Shown one piece after another: positions 17,445-26,676 of a stretch of 60,885 nt of DNA (its first letter is position 1; every line of letters begins with the position of its first letter). The notes under the pieces were generated by a model. The model saw only the letters and a program-made list of their open reading frames with translations. It was not told where the DNA came from and made no database searches. This stretch comes from an uncultured Clostridia bacterium (lineage in GTDB: Bacteria > Bacillota > Clostridia > Christensenellales > Borkfalkiaceae). Location of the stretch: contig CALVXG010000036.1 of NCBI GenBank assembly GCA_944368925.1, positions 1-60,885 of the forward strand, in the 5' to 3' direction. The position numbers were made by a program, and so were the translations under genes.

Positions 17445-18326
17445 CTAAAAGACTAATTTTTTATTATAAGATTTTGGGGAAATATGGACAATTTTTTTAA
17501 ATTCTTTTGAAAAATGCAAGGGGTCGGCATAGCCGACCATATCTGCAACTTCTTTTATATAGAAATTACCGTTATCCATTATATTCATTGCTTTGTGAAT
17601 TCTGTATTGACGGATATAGTCAGAAAAGCACATATTTGTTTTTTCATGAAAAAGTTTTGAAAAGTAATTAGGATGAAGATTTAGATATTCAGAAACTTCC
17701 TGTAAAGTAAGATTTTTTTTGGAATAATTATTTTGAATATACAGCAAAGATTTATTAATGTGTTCGGAAGTTGTCGGCAGGGGTTTGGAAGTAAAGACCT
17801 GAATTCGTTTGCTTTCGCAGACAATAGTACATAGCTCGAACAAAGCGGACAGAGCTTTCAGGTCGCAGGCTGTCGATTGGGTATGGGCTTCGATCAGATC
17901 GACATAGATACGTATGATTTTCTGAACGATATCGGGATTATCAAAATGATAGATCGGCCTATCGGCGGTCAGATCTAATCTAGGCAATAATTTTTCAGTA
18001 TAGGGGCCAACAAAATTAATCCATACGATTTCATAAGGATCATCGGGATCCGGATCATGCTGAGTGGGGATGTTTGCATGAATTAAAAACATATCTCCGG
18101 CTGTAAGATTGAAATGTTTTTGATTTACGATAAGATTACCTTTTCCGCGCAACACAAAATGGAGAGAATAATAATGGAGTCTGTTAACAGTTGAGGAAAT
18201 ATCGCTTTTATCACAATCGGCGTGTCCTGCGCATAATACATACAGGGTATCGGTAAATCTTGTGTCGATAAAGAAATTAAAGCGTTTGTTTTGCCGGACA
18301 GTAGAATCTTTGAAACACTCATTCAT
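17445..18326 (-). CDS. AraC-family transcriptional regulator
   Basis: A 293-residue regulator. An N-terminal cupin-like sugar-binding domain (about 30-165; YYSLHFVLRGKGNLIVNQKHF, GDMFLIHANIPTQHDPDPDDPYEI, split by a strand) precedes a C-terminal AraC-type double HTH (about 190-290; LTLQEVSEYLNLHPNYFSKLF and IKEVADMVGYADPLHFSKEF). It is transcribed away from the importer/glycosidase operon starting at 18596, the usual arrangement for a local activator. A consensus promoter lies at 18366-18394 on the minus strand. The inducer is unknown. Confidence 0.93.
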   Translation of the reverse strand: MNECFKDSTVRQNKRFNFFIDTRFTDTLYVLCAGHADCDKSDISSTVNRLHYYSLHFVLRGKGNLIVNQKHFNLTAGDMFLIHANIPTQHDPDPDDPYEIVWINFVGPYTEKLLPRLDLTADRPIYHFDNPDIVQKIIRIYVDLIEAHTQSTACDLKALSALFELCTIVCESKRIQVFTSKPLPTTSEHINKSLLYIQNNYSKKNLTLQEVSEYLNLHPNYFSKLFHEKTNMCFSDYIRQYRIHKAMNIMDNGNFYIKEVADMVGYADPLHFSKEFKKIVHISPKSYNKKLVF

Positions 18327-18365
18327 TATAATTTACGAATCCCCCATGAAAGATTAATATGTAAT

Positions 18366-18394
18366 ATTATAATCAAGGGGAGGTATTTTGTCAA
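18366..18394 (-). promoter_or_regulatory. Consensus sigma-A promoter of the araC-type gene
   Basis: Read on the minus strand: TTGACA (18394-18389), a 17-base spacer and TATAAT (18371-18366). Both hexamers are perfect consensus. Confidence 0.88.
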
Positions 18395-18434
18395 GTTTGG
18401 CGGATTTAAGGGGTTGAGCGATTAAAAAAATCCA

Positions 18435-18464
18435 TTGTGTTGGTGAAAGAGTTTCAAATAAAAT
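18435..18464 (+). promoter_or_regulatory. Candidate promoter of the locus 2 operon
   Basis: TTGTGT (18435-18440), an 18-base spacer and TAAAAT (18459-18464), 131 bases before the binding-protein gene. The match is modest, as would fit a promoter needing an activator such as the divergent AraC protein. The long leader contains a CGCGC/GCGCG hairpin near 18555. Confidence 0.4.
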
Positions 18465-18595
18465 TTTCAGTTGCTAAAGGAAAGGATGTAAAAAGATTTA
18501 ACCAAAAAAGTGAACGGTTTGTATGGAGAAGTGGTTTTGACGAAAGAAACCCGCGCAAAGCGCGTTAAATAATCAATTAAAAAAGGAGAAAAGGA

Positions 18596-20080
18596 ATGAA
18601 AAAAATAATTTGTACGGTTCTTGCGTTGATGTTGACGATTTCTTTGGCTGCAGGGATGATCGGGTGTGGCGGAAAACAGTTGGATGAGACGGAAGATCCT
18701 ATAAATGTAAATCTTCCGACCGATTATAAAGGGAGCCTCACGATAGCTACGAATACAGCATTCTACAACGATATAGAAAAGGTCAAAGTAGAATTTAATA
18801 AAAAATATCCCAATATTACAGTAACGGTAAAACCTCAGCCGGATCAGAATAAGTCTATTTTACAATGGTATAACGGAGATCGGGTAAAACCCGGTACGTC
18901 TCCCGATTTGTTCTGGTTTACGACGCTTGACTGGTTGCCTTTGGCGGAAGGAGGTATCTTAAAAGACCTTTCTGCGGCTATGGATGCTGCCGATGAAGCG
19001 GGTACGCTGGATGTAAGCGACATGAAAGAAGATATTATGGTGCTGGGCCGCAAAGGATTTACAAAACAAGGCAGTCAGTATATGTTTCCGACGACATACG
19101 ATCAGTTCGTAACCTATATAAATACGGAAATATTTGAGCATGCGGGAATTGAGATCGGTAATCGTGGAACGGAAGAGATGACTTTCACGTATACTCCATT
19201 AGGAGCTGCTGAAGCGAAAACAATTTATGCGCAGGAATGGACGTGGGAAGAATTTGAAGAAATTGCGCTTATTATTAAAAAATATTATGCAGACAATAAT
19301 CTGTTTAACGGAGTTGCTCCCGTGACCACGCATCTTGAGTCAGAGGCTTTAATTTCGGGCGTTTTAGGCTCTTTTGGGGTGGATATCTTTAGCGAAGACG
19401 GCGAAATACTTATTAAAGAAGGCGAGGAAAGGGAAGCTCTTATGCAGGGGCTGGATTTTATGCACGACATGGTTGAAAAGGGTTACACTGCCTATGTAGC
19501 CCCGGGTGCGATGGGGCAGGGTACGATTGCCATGCATTTTCAATCACGCGCGGGAATGATTGTACCTGAAGAACCAACGGAAGGCGTAAGTTATCCGGAA
19601 TCCGGTTATTTTTGTGAAGATATGCTTGATGTTGTGCCGTTTCCTGCTATCGGTGATAATCCCAAGGTAGGCGGCGGATCGCACGGTTATGCGATGTATC
19701 GTTATACGCAGCATCAGGACGAAGCGTGGGCTTTCTTACAGTTTATGCTTTCGCAGGAAGGACAAGATGTTCTTGGTGATTCGGGACTGCAGGTTCCCAT
19801 ACTGAAATCAATGGATGAACCCAAAACGGATGGGGAGAACTGGAACTGGCTCACAAAACCTACTGCGCAAATGAATCATGCTGCTTTTATCAGTTATCCG
19901 GAAAGAATGTACCCGACCATATTTCAGATGGTACTTCCGACTGAAATTCAGACAAACATATTCAATGCTTATGTAGCTATGGCTCAGACGACAACGCAGA
20001 GTAACGGAAGCGAAAGTGCGTATAATTCTGCGATCGATTCATTTATCAATCTGATAGAGGCTGAAAAACAAAAGGTGTGA
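18596..20080 (+). CDS. Sugar ABC transporter substrate-binding lipoprotein (locus 2)
   Basis: A 494-residue family 1 solute-binding lipoprotein. The signal peptide ends in a lipobox-like AGMIGC (Cys near residue 24). The core begins LTIATNTAFYNDIEKVKVEF. Binding-cleft aromatics are plentiful (FWFTTLDWLP, GNWNW-like stretch near the end). AAAAGGAGAAAAGG precedes the ATG. It heads the operon divergent from the araC-type gene, with two permease genes next. It differs clearly in sequence from the binding proteins of loci 1 and 3, so a different ligand is likely. Confidence 0.92.
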   Translation: MKKIICTVLALMLTISLAAGMIGCGGKQLDETEDPINVNLPTDYKGSLTIATNTAFYNDIEKVKVEFNKKYPNITVTVKPQPDQNKSILQWYNGDRVKPGTSPDLFWFTTLDWLPLAEGGILKDLSAAMDAADEAGTLDVSDMKEDIMVLGRKGFTKQGSQYMFPTTYDQFVTYINTEIFEHAGIEIGNRGTEEMTFTYTPLGAAEAKTIYAQEWTWEEFEEIALIIKKYYADNNLFNGVAPVTTHLESEALISGVLGSFGVDIFSEDGEILIKEGEEREALMQGLDFMHDMVEKGYTAYVAPGAMGQGTIAMHFQSRAGMIVPEEPTEGVSYPESGYFCEDMLDVVPFPAIGDNPKVGGGSHGYAMYRYTQHQDEAWAFLQFMLSQEGQDVLGDSGLQVPILKSMDEPKTDGENWNWLTKPTAQMNHAAFISYPERMYPTIFQMVLPTEIQTNIFNAYVAMAQTTTQSNGSESAYNSAIDSFINLIEAEKQKV

Positions 20081-20087
20081 GTTTAAA

Positions 20088-20993
20088 ATGAAAAAGAGAG
20101 AGCAATCTTTGTTTAAGGAAATGAAAAAGAACTACCAGGGGTATATTTTTATGGTACCCCTGGTTGCCGGTATATTATTGTTGAACATAGTGCCGATGGT
20201 CCAGTCTCTCATCTATTCGTTTATGGATTATGATATGATGAATAAGATGGAATGGGTTGGGTTCGGAAATTATAAAACCATGTTCACAATTGATTTTAAA
20301 CCCGTTCTGGCGAGTTTGAATGCGACTTTTTTGTACTGCATTATCTCCATACCGTTAAACATGGTGCTGTCTTATTTTCTGGCGTTGCTTTTAAACGCGA
20401 AGTTAAAAGGAATAGGAATTTTTCGGACGCTGATCTATCTTCCCTGCGTTATACCTCCCATTGCGAGTGCGCTTCTCTGGCAGGATATGTTTGATCCGCA
20501 GTTTGGTATTTTGAATCGTATTTTAGAAATTTTTCAACTGCCTAAATCGATGTGGCTGGATTCACCGGATTCTGCACTCGGCACAATGATTTTTATGAAT
20601 CTTTGGGGTCTGGGAGGAGGTATGATTTTATGGCTTGCATCCTTTAAAAACATACCGCCCAGTCTGTATGAAGCTGCGAAAATTGACGGGGCGTCGTACA
20701 TTGTGCAGCTGTTTTATATCACGGTTCCGATGACGACACCTATTATTTTCTATAATTTGCTAAATTCGATGATCGGTGGCTTGCAAGTCTTTACGTCTTT
20801 CCTTATGACAACTTCGAGCACATTATACGATAATATATACTTCTTTGCGGTACGTATTTACAATGAAGCATTTGTATCTTTCAATATGGGTTATGCTTCC
20901 GCATTGGCATGGATACTTTTCATGATTATCGCACTCCTTTCTCTTGCAATGTTCAAGTGGAATCGTTGGGTTTTTTTCGGAGATGAAAATTGA
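20088..20993 (+). CDS. Sugar ABC transporter permease, MalF-like (locus 2)
   Basis: A 301-residue permease with about six transmembrane helices and the EAA coupling loop EAAKIDGASYIVQLFYITVP (about residues 200-219). It starts 7 bases after the binding-protein stop. It closely resembles the locus 1 MalF-like permease in length and motif spacing, so the two importers are probably related by duplication or belong to the same subfamily. Confidence 0.92.
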   Translation: MKKREQSLFKEMKKNYQGYIFMVPLVAGILLLNIVPMVQSLIYSFMDYDMMNKMEWVGFGNYKTMFTIDFKPVLASLNATFLYCIISIPLNMVLSYFLALLLNAKLKGIGIFRTLIYLPCVIPPIASALLWQDMFDPQFGILNRILEIFQLPKSMWLDSPDSALGTMIFMNLWGLGGGMILWLASFKNIPPSLYEAAKIDGASYIVQLFYITVPMTTPIIFYNLLNSMIGGLQVFTSFLMTTSSTLYDNIYFFAVRIYNEAFVSFNMGYASALAWILFMIIALLSLAMFKWNRWVFFGDEN

Positions 20994-20994
20994 T

Positions 20995-21840
20995 ATGAAA
21001 TGCAGAGCATATGCAATTAAAATCATAATTTATTTTGTTCTTTGTCTCGTAACAATTGTGTTTTTATTTCCGTTTTTCTTTATGATCATGAAAAGTTTTA
21101 TGACGCAAAACGAGGCATTTGCGCAAGTAGTGCAATTTTTCCCCAAACAGCTGTATTGGAAGAATTATTCGCAGTTGTTTGATATTCAGATGTTGAATTG
21201 GCTGAAAAATACTTTGGTTATTGTCGTTTTCAATATGGTGGTTACGCCGATTTCTTCGTCGTTTATAGCGTTCGGGTTTGCAAAAATGCGGTTTCCGTTT
21301 AAAAAGGTGTTTTTTACAGTAATGATGTCGACAGTAATGCTGCCCGGTATTGTGTTAAGTATTCCGATGTATGTTATTTATACGATGCTTGGATGGACAA
21401 ATTCTGCGCTGCCTTTAATTGTGCCGTGTATATTCGGCGGAGGTGCGCTTGCAATTTTTCTGTATGTACAATTTATGCGGGGTATCAGTAACGAAATTGA
21501 CAATGCGGCAAAAATCGACGGAGCGGGTGCTTTCCGAAGATACTGGCAGATTTGTCTGCCACTGTGCAAAGCAATTATTATTTATCAGGTAGTAGGCATT
21601 TTTATGGGGCTTTGGAATGATTATACGGGCCCTTTGATTTACATCAACGATCCGGAAGAATATACGCTTGGATTAGGGATATATTACCGCTATCTGACGG
21701 GTTCCGAAGCGGGAATCGATATCTCTGCCGGCCCGAAAATGGCGAGCGGTGTAGTATTTTCCATTCCTCCGGCTCTTGTGTTTTTCTTTTTTCAAAAACA
21801 ACTTATTGAGGGTGTCAATATCGGCAGTGTTAAGGGCTGA
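20995..21840 (+). CDS. Sugar ABC transporter permease, MalG-like (locus 2)
   Basis: A 281-residue permease with about six membrane helices and the coupling loop EIDNAAKIDGAGAFRRYWQICLP. The ATG at 20995 is preferred, with GGAG 12 bases upstream; in-frame ATGs at 20983 and 20944 inside the previous gene are less likely. It ends VNIGSVKG, comparable to the MalG tails in loci 1 and 3. No ATPase gene is present in the operon. Confidence 0.9.
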   Translation: MKCRAYAIKIIIYFVLCLVTIVFLFPFFFMIMKSFMTQNEAFAQVVQFFPKQLYWKNYSQLFDIQMLNWLKNTLVIVVFNMVVTPISSSFIAFGFAKMRFPFKKVFFTVMMSTVMLPGIVLSIPMYVIYTMLGWTNSALPLIVPCIFGGGALAIFLYVQFMRGISNEIDNAAKIDGAGAFRRYWQICLPLCKAIIIYQVVGIFMGLWNDYTGPLIYINDPEEYTLGLGIYYRYLTGSEAGIDISAGPKMASGVVFSIPPALVFFFFQKQLIEGVNIGSVKG

Positions 21841-21855
21841 AATATATTTCTTTTT

Positions 21856-24099
21856 ATGAAAAGCATAGTATTTGATCGCAAAGCACATACATTTTCATTT
21901 GACGCGGCCGGAGTCTTGTCCCGTCATAAATTGATTTTTACGCGCCGTATCAGGAATTCTGCCGACGGAGTACCTTTCGGTTCCGGCACGGTCGGAGCAA
22001 TTTGCCATCATCTGAATGACGGGATACGCTTTCAGATCAATCAAGTGGATGGCAGTCCGCAGACGCAAATTGCGGGAGGGCATATTTTTCTTTGTTCGGA
22101 AGCTTTAAGAGGCAGTGTAAAAACCGTACTTGATTTGTACAACGGAGCGGTAAAGATGGAATACGCAAACGGAACGCGGCTTACGTTCAGTGCGGGAGAA
22201 AAATCGCCTGTCATAGCCGTCCGTGTGCAGGGATGTTCTTCGGCTGTATATCGGTTCGGGTTGAAGATATGGAAAAAAATTCCGCATAATTATCCGCATA
22301 AATTTTTTTCTTATTTAAACGATTATTCCGCATGGGAAAATTATGATATAGTCGGCGGCAGGAATTGGTTTGGCATCGAAAAACGAGGGAGCGATGTCGC
22401 GATGGATCCAAGTATATCGGACAGCGAGGAAGGGTTCGGATTTATTACTGCAGTGGGGACGGACAGTGCGTTCGTCCGGATATCTGAAAAAACCGCGCAG
22501 GTAACGGGAGATTTTACGCTATATGTGGCTCACCCGGCCAGGTTCAGTGCGTTTGATACAGAAAAATTTTATACGCAAATGCCGCGCTTTGAAGATTTTT
22601 TTCAAAAGAATATTGAATTTTGGCATTCATATTGGAATAAAAGTCTGCTCATATACTCTTCAAAAACAAGTGATTATCTGGAAAATATGTATTATATTTC
22701 GCAATACCTTTTTGCCTGCGGAATGGGCGGAAAAATGCCGATGCATTTTACTACGGGTGTTTTTCGCAGCGGCGGCGATGCAGGGTTAAATTGGGCGCCT
22801 GCGTATTGGTGGTACAATGAACGTTGTCTATATGCCGGAATGTTGCAGAGCGGACATTGGGAGAATGTTATTCCGCTGCTTTCGTTGTATTGGGATAACA
22901 GAAAGCGATTTGCCCGCGATACGCGAAAAAAGTATCCGTTCAGCGAAGGTTTTACAGTTCCGGAAACGGTGAGCTGGTGTGGCAGTCGGTATTGGACGGA
23001 CAGAGTAGATCTTGTTGAAAATATCCACGCCAGTGCGTTGGAAATTGCATTGCTGATGTATCGCCTCTGGCGTTTTACGGGCGAATCGGTTTGGAAAGAA
23101 AGATTTGTGGAATTTGGTACGGGAGCGGCTGATTTTTATCGTACCGTACTGCTGGAAAAGAGCAAAGGCGGAAAGTATTTTATTCCTGCGGGGCGGTCAA
23201 ATGCGCGGGAGAGCTTTATCGGTATTGAAAATCCCGTTTGTGATCTGGCAGGTATTAAGAAGGTTTTTCCTCTTCTGTCGGTATGTACGGGAAATAGTAT
23301 TTATGATGAAATAGCAAAACATCTGTGCTCGTTTCCAGTCGGGAAATGCCCTGAAAGGTTTCTTTCGGGAGAAAAAGAAGAAACGTTTCTTCGGCGCAAT
23401 GCGGATGAGCCTACATTGGAGCTCCTTTGGCCTTTTGATGTCTATTCAGAGGGGAAAGAACGGGAGCGGCTGTTTTATAATTATGAGTACCGTAGCGGCC
23501 GAAACGAAGTGCTGCACTATATCAGTTGGGACAACAGTGCGATATGGGCGGCTTGTCTTGGGATGGGTGACGAAGTATACAATTTCAATAAGAAGAATAT
23601 CATGCTTACCCAAAAATATGCGAATGGGCTGGGTACGGACGGAAATTGCGTATACGAATACAACGGAAATCTGATTCATTCGATGAATTTGTCATATTTA
23701 CAGAGCCATGATGGCGTTTTGATCGTTTTTCCCGCGGTACCGAAAAATATAGGAGATTTCAGTTCCGTATTTACTTTGTGGGAAGAAGGAGGGTTTTGTG
23801 TTTCTTCCGAATATGATGTATCGGAATATTGTGCAAAATTTGTTCATATATACAGCGCACGCGGAGAGAAATGCAGACTGAAAAATCCGTGGGGGCGATG
23901 TGCAGAGGTAGTTGAAGAAGAAAGCGGACAGAAAATTTTTTCAGGTAATGAGAATATATTGGAGTTCGGAACAAAGGCGGGCCGGCATTATTGGATAGCT
24001 CCTGAGGGAGAGCAATTTGTTTTCCAAAAAATGCTTTTACCCGAAGCGGGCTGTAAAAAATTATACGACGGAGAGAAAAAAGTCCGACTGGGAAATTAA
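21856..24099 (+). CDS. DUF5703-like six-hairpin glycosidase
   Basis: A 747-residue protein without a signal peptide. The N-terminal beta domain contains GVPFGSGTVGAICHHLNDG (near residue 40), resembling the opening of DUF5703/GH95-like proteins. The middle is an (alpha/alpha)6 barrel with NWAPAYWWYNER and FTVPETVSWCGSRYW. The C-terminal beta domain includes IHSMNLSYLQSHDGVLIVFP. The PET-x-x-WCG stretch recalls the PETMxxWG of DUF5703 proteins, whose substrate is unknown to me. It lies between the permease and GH116 genes, so it is probably an intracellular exo-glycosidase acting on the imported sugar. Confidence 0.65.
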   Translation: MKSIVFDRKAHTFSFDAAGVLSRHKLIFTRRIRNSADGVPFGSGTVGAICHHLNDGIRFQINQVDGSPQTQIAGGHIFLCSEALRGSVKTVLDLYNGAVKMEYANGTRLTFSAGEKSPVIAVRVQGCSSAVYRFGLKIWKKIPHNYPHKFFSYLNDYSAWENYDIVGGRNWFGIEKRGSDVAMDPSISDSEEGFGFITAVGTDSAFVRISEKTAQVTGDFTLYVAHPARFSAFDTEKFYTQMPRFEDFFQKNIEFWHSYWNKSLLIYSSKTSDYLENMYYISQYLFACGMGGKMPMHFTTGVFRSGGDAGLNWAPAYWWYNERCLYAGMLQSGHWENVIPLLSLYWDNRKRFARDTRKKYPFSEGFTVPETVSWCGSRYWTDRVDLVENIHASALEIALLMYRLWRFTGESVWKERFVEFGTGAADFYRTVLLEKSKGGKYFIPAGRSNARESFIGIENPVCDLAGIKKVFPLLSVCTGNSIYDEIAKHLCSFPVGKCPERFLSGEKEETFLRRNADEPTLELLWPFDVYSEGKERERLFYNYEYRSGRNEVLHYISWDNSAIWAACLGMGDEVYNFNKKNIMLTQKYANGLGTDGNCVYEYNGNLIHSMNLSYLQSHDGVLIVFPAVPKNIGDFSSVFTLWEEGGFCVSSEYDVSEYCAKFVHIYSARGEKCRLKNPWGRCAEVVEEESGQKIFSGNENILEFGTKAGRHYWIAPEGEQFVFQKMLLPEAGCKKLYDGEKKVRLGN

Positions 24100-24122
24100 T
24101 CAACAGGGGAGAGTAAAATTTT

Positions 24123-26510
24123 ATGAAATACAAAAAAAATAAACAACGCGAAATAGTATTTCCGCTCGGTGGCCTCGGCAGCGGATGCGTAGGACTTACA
24201 GGATGGGGCGGTTTCAAAAATTTTGAGATATTCGGAAAACCCAATAAGGAGTCATATAACGGTTATACGCATTTTGCCGTGCGTACGGAAGAAAACGGAA
24301 AGACAATAGATTGCCGTGTGCTTGCGGGCGATCAGTCCGGGCCTTATATCGGATATGCAGAATGGATGGGATCAGGATTGGACAGGCGGAGCATGGCAGG
24401 GTTTCCGCATTTTTCCGATTGCGTATTTGACGGAGAGTTTCCGATAGCAAAACTTTCGTTTTCCGATGCGGCATCGCCGCTGCGTTTTCGTCTTACGGCA
24501 TTTAATCCGTTTATTCCGCTCGATTCGGAAAATTCTTCGCTTCCGGTTGCAATGTTTGAATGGGAAGCATATAATCCAACGGAAAGACAGTTGGCTGCGG
24601 TGTTTGGGTTTTCAGTAGGGAATCCTTTTGAAGGCGGACATATTCATTGCGCGGGAAAGGGAAAGGCTCCCGCGATCGTGATAGGGGAGGAGGAGAGTGA
24701 AAGATCCCTTTGTATTGCCTGCGATTCCGAAGATGCTGAATCCCATCTGTACTGGTTGCGCAGCGGATGGTTTGACAGTTCGGGAGATTACTGGCAGTCT
24801 TTTTCGGGACAAAAACCCTTTATGGAATATAATTACAAGCCGTTGAAGGGGAGTGAAGATCACGCAACTCTTTCCGCTCGCGTAGAAGTGGCACCGCATA
24901 AGCGTGCGCGGGTACGTTTTGTTTTATCGTGGTACATACCGGACTACGAGGTTTATGTGGCGCCTTTGCGCACAGAAGAAGATTTGCGTCCCGAATACCG
25001 AGGAAAGATTTCCGATATAGAGTCTTTAAACCATATACGCAAATTTTATGCCACCCGCTTTACAGGAGCGGAAGAAGCGGCGCAATATGCACTTGAAAAA
25101 TATAGTACTCTGTATAAAAAAACGGATATGTTCCGCCGCGCAATTTTTACTTCCACTGTACCGCAGGAAGTGCGGGAAGCGGTATCGCGTAATCTTGCTA
25201 TTTTGAAAAGTTCCACGTTTGTACGGCTGTACGATGGATTTCTTTATGGATTTGAAGGCACGAACAGAAATACGGGCAGTTGTGACGGAAATTGCAGTCA
25301 TGTGTACAATTATGCGTATGCGTTGGCATATCTTTTCCCGGATATTGAGCGGCAATTTCGGGAGGTCGAATTTATCGACAATCTGGAGCCGAACGGTAAA
25401 ATGAATTTCCGCGTAATGCTTCCGCGCAAAGAGCATCGTTATTGGGGATTCCGCGCTTGTTGCGACGGACAGTTCGGGGCAGTGATAAAACTTTATCGTG
25501 ACTATTTGCTTTGCGGTGATACCGCCTGGCTGCAATCGTTGTGGCCGAACGTTAAAAAAGCGATATCATATGCGTGGTCAGAGGAGAATCCGGATCGTTG
25601 GGATCCCGATAAAAGCGGGGTACTGCGAGGCCGTCAGCATGAAACACTGGATACGGAATTGTTCGGCCCGAACAGCTGGCTGACCGGGATGTATGTTGCC
25701 GCACTCAAATGCGCGGCGCGTATGGCAGAAGTTGTGGGGGATGATGAAGCGGAACAGGAATACCGTACGCTTGCGGAAAACGGAAAAAGGTTTTTGAATG
25801 AAGAATTGTATAACGGAGAATATTTTTATCACAAATTAAATATACACGACAAAACGTTGTTAGAAGGTTTTGGTGATGCTGAAGATGTATATTGGTTTGC
25901 CGAAAGAGAAGAGTTGAAATATCAGATAGGCGAAGGATGCGCGATCGATCAGGTTTTGGCCGGATACCATATGGCGATGCTTGGTGAGGAGGACTTGTTT
26001 GAGAAGGACAAATTGCGCAGCGCATTGCTTTCCGTATACAAATATAATTTTATACGTGCACGGGATATAATGAATCCATGTCGGTTGTTTTCCGTGAATG
26101 ATGAACGCGGCGTAATGATTGTAAGCTATCCTCCGCAAGCGGAAAAGCCGACTGTTTCCTGTCCTTATGCGCAGGAGACCATGAGCGGTTTTGAATATCA
26201 GTTTGCGACACATATGGTTTTTGAAGGGCTGATTTCGCAGGCTCTTGAGGTTGTAGGCGCATTACAGCAGCGTTATGACGGGGAAAACCGTAATCCGTAT
26301 TCGGAAATCGAGTGCGGGAATGATTATGTTCGTTCGTTGGCTTCATTCTCTCTGCTGAATGCGTTTAGCGGTATGAAAGTTTCGTCGGAGGGAGCCGTTT
26401 CGTTTAACCCTAAAACGGCAGGTGATTTTACATGTTTTTATTGTAACGGAAGAGAATGGGGTATCTATGAACGCAAATCGGGCACAGAGACGTTCCGAAG
26501 GATGGGATGA
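24123..26510 (+). CDS. GH116-family glycosidase
   Basis: A 795-residue cytoplasmic enzyme of the GH116 (GBA2/DUF608) family; members cleave beta-glucosides, beta-xylosides or related bonds with retention. The N-terminal beta domain starts with PLGGLGSGCVGLTGWGGF. The catalytic (alpha/alpha)6 domain begins around residue 330. By alignment in mind with GBA2, Glu378 (in YGFEGTNRN) is the nucleophile and Asp510 (in HETLDTELFGPNSW) the acid/base. The CNGNC-like CDGNCSHVYNYAYAL motif lies at about 387-402. A GGGGAGA ribosome site precedes the ATG. Its place beside the DUF5703-like gene suggests joint breakdown of one imported oligosaccharide. Confidence 0.87.
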   Translation: MKYKKNKQREIVFPLGGLGSGCVGLTGWGGFKNFEIFGKPNKESYNGYTHFAVRTEENGKTIDCRVLAGDQSGPYIGYAEWMGSGLDRRSMAGFPHFSDCVFDGEFPIAKLSFSDAASPLRFRLTAFNPFIPLDSENSSLPVAMFEWEAYNPTERQLAAVFGFSVGNPFEGGHIHCAGKGKAPAIVIGEEESERSLCIACDSEDAESHLYWLRSGWFDSSGDYWQSFSGQKPFMEYNYKPLKGSEDHATLSARVEVAPHKRARVRFVLSWYIPDYEVYVAPLRTEEDLRPEYRGKISDIESLNHIRKFYATRFTGAEEAAQYALEKYSTLYKKTDMFRRAIFTSTVPQEVREAVSRNLAILKSSTFVRLYDGFLYGFEGTNRNTGSCDGNCSHVYNYAYALAYLFPDIERQFREVEFIDNLEPNGKMNFRVMLPRKEHRYWGFRACCDGQFGAVIKLYRDYLLCGDTAWLQSLWPNVKKAISYAWSEENPDRWDPDKSGVLRGRQHETLDTELFGPNSWLTGMYVAALKCAARMAEVVGDDEAEQEYRTLAENGKRFLNEELYNGEYFYHKLNIHDKTLLEGFGDAEDVYWFAEREELKYQIGEGCAIDQVLAGYHMAMLGEEDLFEKDKLRSALLSVYKYNFIRARDIMNPCRLFSVNDERGVMIVSYPPQAEKPTVSCPYAQETMSGFEYQFATHMVFEGLISQALEVVGALQQRYDGENRNPYSEIECGNDYVRSLASFSLLNAFSGMKVSSEGAVSFNPKTAGDFTCFYCNGREWGIYERKSGTETFRRMG

Positions 26511-26676
26511 CGTTTTCAATCGGAAAGATTTTGTGTTTGCCCGGAGAGTGTGCGTTATACGGAGTATGGGGCTTTGATGACCGGCAATCGTATGTTTTTT
26601 GTGGGTAGGTGAGCAGTAAAAGCAAATGCGTTGCGGTAAGCTGTGATGCGTAAAGATTAAAAAAGGAGTTTTTTGC